Assembly (NCBI RefSeq): GCF_037126465.1
Contig: NC_088204.1
Span: 70,245,807-70,309,806 of the forward strand
Reading direction: 5' to 3'
From: Ornithodoros turicata
Taxonomy: Eukaryota > Arthropoda > Arachnida > Ixodida > Argasidae
DNA length: 64,000 nt
Below are positions 58,164-64,000 of this stretch, one piece after another. A program made the translations under genes and the position numbers. The notes below the pieces were generated by a model. That model saw nothing but the letters and a program-made list of their open reading frames with translations, did no database searches and was not told the DNA's origin. Numbering within the stretch: the first letter of the stretch is position 1; the number at the start of each line of letters is the position of its first letter.

Positions 58164-59140
58164 AGTTTGTTCGCAGTTACTTGCAAGTTGTGCTCTTCGT
58201 GGGATTGCGTAACTTACGTATAAGAAACACGTATGTATTCCTATGTGTGACGATCACGTCCTACTTGATCAGCATGACCTACAGTCGCGTGTGTGCACGT
58301 GGTTGTATGGGCCATATGCACAAGGGTGCCCCCAATGTATTGCTCCATAGAGGAAAGCGTGCCGGGCGACCGAATGTTCTGAACACGTACTGGCCATACG
58401 TCCCAGCAAACGTCAACACACGTGACATTAAACATGGCCGCTCACGTGTTCGGCAGGCAAACCGTTTCTAAACAACGCATTTGCTGTTTCTCTGCGATGT
58501 TTTGGACGTCTTTCCGCTGCGATAAGTATTTTTATCCCGTAATCTCGCTGTACAACGTGCAGCTTTGTACCTAAAGCCTCGTACTGTTGACCATTTCAAA
58601 GATTTTATTGACGACTCCGCGTTAGGACGCACCAAGCCGATGCGATGTACTTAAAGGCAGACTCAGGGACAATTCCAAATTCTTATGGCGACACTCTAAA
58701 TAGGTTCGGCACATTCTTCAGAAATGAGAAACGAAGTTGGTTTGGCCCTCGGGGACTCGTCAGTTGCCAAAAGAGCAGCTGGGAAGCTTGTATCGAAACC
58801 GAGAACCCTGAAGCACCTCTTTCCAGCCTCCTGGACATAATAAAATGTGTCCACTGAAACATACGGTATGGATTGATATATGACTGCTACATCAACACTT
58901 TTTTGGCGGGGTCTTCCTTTGAAAAAGGAGTAATGGGCTACCATGTCGCGGAAGAAGCACCGTATGCTGGGAAAATCATTCATCTCTTGGCTTAACGCTG
59001 ACCACGTGAGGGTAGTTAGAAAAATAGCATGGTTGCGTCGCCTCCGTTGCCATATAAGCGTTGGTTCTCCTTCCCCGCGTCTTTCTAGCCAGTTTTCCTG
59101 TGGAGCTTCTGCTGACTACCGCGAACTTAGCTCGTGGTGA

Positions 59141-59438
59141 CAACCAAGTGTGTACGAAGTACCAGTGCTTCTACTAAGAATCAAAGTCGCCTGCAGCAAT
59201 GAATTATGTGTGCTCGTGCGTAATATGTAAATATTCAAATACTCACCGAGTCGTATAGATTATCGATACATGTTGTTCCGTCCGGTGCATCGTAGTAACT
59301 CACATTGTTGGGGTCTGTTGCCAGGGAACAGCATAGAAGACACTCTTGGGTTTTGTTTTTGCTGACCTATAAGTATGCGAGTACAGTGTCCCATTAGAAG
59401 GAGTATCATTACAAGGAAGCATCTGTAGACGAATACAG
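59141..59438. repeat. Repeat B, copy 2, left part
   Basis: Matches 38231-38532. It ends with ATACAG (59433-59438), the left copy of the target duplication of the 4.2-kb element. Confidence 0.88.
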
Positions 59439-60165
59439 GGTAATTCCACCGAAAATCAGCCAAGCATGGAACCTCGACATCGCCGATCTCACCGTAAAAA
59501 AAAATGTGTTACCACATCACAAATGATGAAAAAAGACCATAAAAGAAACTTCCATATTATAACCGTTCTCGAGGGAGAGGAGGAGAAAGAAATGCGGTGT
59601 ATTGGCGCCTGGTCGTTTCGGCCTACTTTGAACGCTTCCCAAGCGGCAGCGGTGGGCCACACGGCAGTTTTTTTTTTTTTCTGCTTATCCTCTGGCAGGC
59701 GGACAATGGATTGACGGCTTCTTACTGTTTTGGCGCAAAGAGCCACTATTTGAAAAAATGCCAAACTTGGGTGAGAGCGTTAAAACAGCTTCATTTTAAA
59801 GCCTTCTGCCGCGCAACCCACTTGTCGCACAGACATGTAACACACCGTTGTGTTCGCCGTTAAAAGCTCTTTCTGTTGGTATCAAAATCATCATTTCATC
59901 AGCGCACCGCATCCATATTGCCAGATTGAAAGAAAATTGGCAGATTTAGCACGCTTCTGACCCAAAAACCCCACCAAAACATTCCTCGATTTTTTATATT
60001 TTACGCAGAAATCCTTTCCCCGCACACCCACAAAAAATCGTCATTCATTCTTTATCGTGCTTCACGCGGCGATTTTTTAAATGAACGCGGGGTACGCGCC
60101 CTATGGGGTCGCGTGCCGGGAACCCCCCAGCGCTGAATTCGTGCGCGCGCTGACCGAAAGCGGTT
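59439..60165. repeat. Left terminal inverted repeat
   Basis: Complementary to 62861-63607. Shared blocks include GAGATCGGCGATGTCGAGGT (right-hand reading), the T/A-run after the ACGGTGAGATC word, and GCGCGCACGAATTCGGCGCT near the inner end. Small indels and point changes show age. Confidence 0.9.
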
Positions 60166-60718
60166 GATATCTGTAAAATAATTTTAGGAGGCAACGTGAA
60201 CAATTTCACGTAGCGCTTCGTATTGTGGCCTATATGAACAGGGTCCATGCGCAGAGTAAATACGTGGTGCCGTGCTAAAACCGCCTACGTATGGATTGCG
60301 CGGAACGTAGCTTCACAAAGGCCGCAACTACTCAGGAAGCCGCATTCAAGCACAGTCAACCGTGTTCCTATGCGTCGCCATGACCACTGCTAATCTCACT
60401 TGTGTCTCCGAGAAAGCTTTTGGACACTTCCTGGGTGACCCTGCACTTCGACAGCAGTCGACGTCAAGGCTGTGGGAACGTGCACCCGTCCTTCAACTCA
60501 CGCCTTTGGAGCCCTATATCACGTGTTCACATGACCGAAATGACAATTTTGACTCAAAAAGTGTATGTGTACTTCCAATTCATTCCCCCTTACCTGCACC
60601 GCTCGGACAACAGCACAACCTCGTCACCTACGCTCCGCGTCATTAGGTTCAATCTGTGTGTGGGAGTTGTTTTCATCGCCTGTGATGTCGTGGTTCGTCG
60701 TACCTTCTTCTGAAAAGA

Positions 60719-62726
60719 ATGAGTTCGGTGCACAGTAGTGAACGTGTTTATTGTGCAGAATATTGCCGTCGACACAAGAAGAAAGTTCTACGTACAAAGG
60801 ACTTCCGATATGTGTCTAGCATCGGTATGAAGGCCCTGAAATCTGCTCTTGGTGCCGAGAGGACAGCGAATGCACGCGAATCGGACATGATCTGCAGGAA
60901 CTGTTTTGTTCACCTAAAGACTTTGATGCAATCAGAGGAAGTGACAACGTCCGTGTCGTCTGGAAGCAACGGCGATGATGTGCCTTTCGCAACGCGCCGA
61001 CGAAACTATTGGAGAAATTAACGAGCTCATACAAAGACAAGGGATCGACGTGACACCAGTGAGGAAACGTAAAAAGCCTTCAACGCCGTATCTGAAGAAA
61101 AAGCAGATGGAAATCAGTGAAGCACTTAACGTGAAGACGCGCCGACAGATCGAGAGGGCTTTTGACGTTTCGCTTCCTGGGACGTCAAGTTCCAGCAATA
61201 GGCTGAGTGAGGAGCTGCTTCGGAACATCAGAACAGCCGACGAAGAAAGCAAGTCACAGCAAGTACGCTGCCAGATTCTCATCCTGCTTCCTTCCTTCTT
61301 TCATATCAGAGCGGGACATACAGCAAGTCATTCCAGAAGCAACGCGGTATATAATTCGCAAGTCGAAGGGACTGGTTGCAGAGAAGCATGTGTGGGCAAC
61401 ACCTGAGCCCTACGAAAGAGGTCACCTGAAGGAAGAGGACTTGCTAGCAGCGATGAGCTTCTACATCGTGGATGAGCTAGACTGCTCCGTTCAGAGCCCA
61501 AGAGCAAGAGACGTCGTACAAGTAAAGGAAGGGGGACAGAAGACGACTAAAGCAAAACGTTATATGACCTGTTCTATCCGCGAAGCGTATAGAAAATTTA
61601 AAACAAAATATCCTGATGTGAAGCTCAACCTAAGCAAGTTCTACTCAATTCGACCGATATGGGTCAGTGTGAGTCCCTGCAGGGAAGAATGCGTGTGTAC
61701 ATATTGCGCAAATTTTGAATTAACGACGACAGTGGCCATAGACAACAGCGAGAAAGAGCTGACGTTACGGGAGATCATCAATATGTGCGTCTGCGACATC
61801 AACTCTGAAGCATGCTTCTCGGGAGACTGTCACCAGTGTCCCGGTCCGGAAGCCCTGACACCAGAAAGTTTAGGTATCCCCGACGATGAGGAGATCCTGC
61901 TTGCTACGTGCATGGGAGAACGGAGGACTGCTAAGACGGACAGTATCGCGAATTCCTCGCTGTTTTGCAGCGCTGTTTCGGTACTTTTGTGAATCACGAT
62001 TATGTGAGGAAGATTCAGCGTGAGGCCATACATCGGGAGAAGTGTGCCGTGAGGACTGGTCATGTCGTGCTTCATTTTGACTTTTCTGAAAACTGGACGA
62101 TCATTCTGCCGAAAGAGATTCAAAGTTACCATTGGCATAAAAACCAAATTTCACTCTTCACGTGCGTAGTGACTGCATCCTCTGGAGCTCGCTGCTACGC
62201 CGTCATATCCGACGACACTCGACATGATAGCGCGGTAGCCCTCCTTTGTTTGTCGACCATCGAACAGCACATGGAAGACCACGGCCCTCTGTTTGGGAGC
62301 GCAGTATACGTCTCCGATGGGGCAACCGCTCATTTTAAAAACAGGTTCCAGTACTTTGAGATGAGTCGTAATGCCACCGCCAAGAGATGGATTTTTTCGG
62401 CTCCGGGTCACGGCAAAAATGCGTGTGGTGGAGTTGGAGGCGTCGTCAAGCACGCAGCAACAATGTACAACTTGCGCTCTTCATCAACTCAGGCAATACA
62501 GAACGCAGCGGAGTTCACAGCAGCACTGTCAAACAGGATCCATAATATAACACTCCTGCATCTTCCAGCTGAAGATGTGCACAGGTACAGAGAAATAAAA
62601 CTGGAGGAGTGGAAAGGTGTTCGGCCAGTTGTGGGACTTCGTTGCTATTACGTGTGGGAGAAGCAAACCGCATCCGCAACAGATGTCAAGCTAAAGAAAA
62701 TACAGAAAGTCATGTCACCAGTGTAA
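60719..62726 (+). pseudogene. Transposase-like cysteine-rich protein, spliced and frameshifted
   Basis: Starts at ATG 60719 with a cysteine-bearing N-terminus (VYCAEYC, then MICRNC). A frame change near 60985 leads to a basic segment (PVRKRKKPSTPYLKKKQ). A 49-bp intron, 61263-61311 (GTACGC...TATCAGAG), joins KSQQ to RDIQQVIPEATRY in phase. The middle part has a second cysteine cluster (CREECVCTYCANF, CFSGDCHQCPG). A second frame change near 61937 leads to LHFDFSENW, ISLFTCVVTASSGARCY, VSDGATAHFKNR and SAPGHGKNACGGVGG, ending at TAA 62724-62726. The D-E-N, SDG-x-x-x-x-FKNR and HGK-x-x-x-x-GxGG order matches an uncharacterised family spread widely in animals that I recall as cc8L18.2-like. Relatives have Asp where this copy has Gly after HGKNAC. 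Transposase function is inferred from the acidic motifs and the inverted-repeat context. Confidence 0.7.
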
Positions 62727-62860
62727 ATATGTATGTTGTTATCGTTTATCCTGCTGTTGTTGTTGTATATTCAGAATTCTATCTGTGTTGTCCTACGAAG
62801 TTAATCAAGTAAAATGTGCGCACGTGTACGTGTGTATGCAGCTACTTTGAAGTATCCTCC

Positions 62861-63607
62861 GCTTTCGGCGCGCGCACGAATTCGGCGCTGGGGGGGTTCC
62901 CTGCAGGCGACCCCGTAGGGGTTCCTGCGTTCCTGCGTTCATTTAAAAAATCGCTGCGTGAAGCACGATCAAGAACGAATCACGATTCTTTGTGGGTGTG
63001 CGGGGAAAGAATTTCTGCGTAACATATAAAAAAATCGAGGCATGTTTTTGGTGGGGTTTTTGGGTCAGAAGCGTGCTAAATCTGCCAATTTTATGAAACC
63101 GCTTCTGTGTTCCGGGCGATATGGATGTGATGCGCTGATGAAATGATGATGATTTTGATACCAACGGAAAAGCTTTTAACGGCGAACACAGCGGTGTGTG
63201 TTACATGTCTGTGCGACAAGTGGGCTGCACGGCAGAAGGCTTTAAAATGAAGCCATTTTAACGCTCTCACCCAAGTTTGGCATTTTTTCAAATAGTGGCT
63301 CTTTGCGCCAAAACAGTAAGAAGCCGTCGGTCCATTGTCCGCCTGCCAGAGGATAAGCAGAAAAAAAATAACAGCCGTGCGGGCCATCGCTGCCGCTTGG
63401 GAAGCGCTCAAAGTAGGCCGAAACGACCAGGCGCCAATACACCGCATTTCTTTCTCCTCCTCTCCCTCGAGAACGGTTATAATATGGAAGATTCTTTTAT
63501 GGTCTTTTTTCATCATTTGCGATGTGGTAACACACATTTTTTTTTTTTTTACGGTGAGATCGGCGATGTCGAGGTTTCATGCTTGGCTGATTTTCGGTGG
63601 AATCACC
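62861..63607. repeat. Right terminal inverted repeat
   Basis: Inner end CCGCTTTCGGCGCGCGCACG; outer end CGGTGGAATCACC followed by the ATTCAG duplication. Open frames inside it mirror those in the left arm and are not genes. Confidence 0.9.
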
Positions 63608-64000
63608 ATTCAGTAAAGCTACAGAAGCACAAAGTGCAGTCGGTTATCACATTCTATTCCGCAGATCACAAACGCACTTTATCTCTTATAGTTGTACAAG
63701 GTGGTATTAATCCAATTTCAGGAGAAGAGAACGTCACTTTGAAGTAGAGAATCGGAACAGATCAGCAACGTGCGCCATTTCAACTGAAGTACTTTTCTAG
63801 TATTTTCCTCCCTGTGTCTTCGTTCAGCATTTGCACTACAGGTTGTTCCGTAAGCAGCAGCGCATATTTACCGAGTAGTACAGCTTGGTACTGGCGTGTC
63901 TCTTCATTGGAGCGGCCCCCTGCTCACTATCAGGAAGAGATCATATAAGAAGCGGGCCCATTTTCAGTATGCGTCTCAGTATGGTATCGCTCCTACCGAG
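63608..64000. repeat. Repeat B, copy 2, right part (runs off the window)
   Basis: Resumes with ATTCAGTAAAGCTACAGAAG, matching 38527 onward, and continues through GCATTTGCACTACAGGTTGT into a partly deleted copy of the MITE seen at 39374. Confidence 0.85.

Larger units (their letters stand above)
59439..63607 (+). mobile_element. 4.17-kb DNA transposon with 0.73-kb inverted ends and transposase-like gene
   Basis: The termini GGTAATTCCACCG and CGGTGGAATCACC are inverted. The arms 59439-60165 and 62861-63607 stay complementary along their whole length. The flanks ATACAG and ATTCAG (one mismatch) look like a 6-bp target duplication, and repeat B at 38.53 kb shows the uninterrupted site GGATACAGTGAAGC. 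Between the arms lies a spliced gene (60719-62726) with transposase-like motifs. I cannot place it in a named superfamily; the long arms and the gene family are unusual. Confidence 0.85.

Noticed and set aside
63091..63747. Protein-coding frames of 100-156 codons at the right end
   Set aside because: They lie in the terminal inverted repeat and mirror frames in the left arm; they are by-products of the repeat.

Overview
This window looks like nuclear DNA from a tick (Acari, Ixodida; probably a hard tick). The main clues are: one cytochrome P450 gene broken into small exons by long introns; a tRNA-derived SINE whose body matches my memory of the tick Ruka family; decayed Penelope-like and LINE pieces; and a dense layer of palindromic MITEs. 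There is no bacterial-style gene packing, operon, rRNA or CRISPR. Genus cannot be decided from the sequence alone.

1-6.97 kb: intergenic or 5' flank. It holds a 0.86-kb MITE with TA target duplication (948-1810) and a GC-rich block of unknown origin (2.23-2.88 kb). 6.97-30.97 kb, plus strand: a CYP3-clan-like cytochrome P450 in 13 recognisable coding exons. All splice phases agree and about 497 residues are encoded. The N-terminal membrane-anchor exon was not found. The introns (64 bp to 6.5 kb) carry LINE ends, two SINE/LINE-derived pieces, Penelope fragments, a 1.15-kb hAT-like element with a perfect 8-bp duplication, a large nested palindrome built from CCAATATTGG motifs, and several fold-back elements.

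31-59 kb: no host gene recognised. Two interspersed repeat blocks, A and B, occur in the same order and orientation twice (35.05-39.6 kb and 56.24-64 kb). Because both copies are present, several younger insertions can be read against an empty counterpart: a 1.17-kb element at 36.0 kb, a neighbouring MITE, a fold-back at 38.6 kb and a palindromic MITE at 39.0 kb. Also here are a decayed mariner transposase (51.5-52.0 kb), a string of small hairpins (51.36-51.48 kb), a full-length Ruka-like SINE (54.27-54.58 kb) and a perfect 27-bp hairpin (58.08 kb).

59.44-63.61 kb: the most striking object. It is a 4.17-kb DNA element with terminal inverted repeats of about 0.73 kb and a 6-bp target duplication. 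It sits inside repeat B, whose other copy (38.53 kb) is the empty site. It carries a spliced, frameshifted gene for a cysteine-rich protein with transposase-like acidic motifs, of a family I know only as uncharacterised.

The P450 is the only host gene I can support. Nearly everything else is mobile DNA or its remains.
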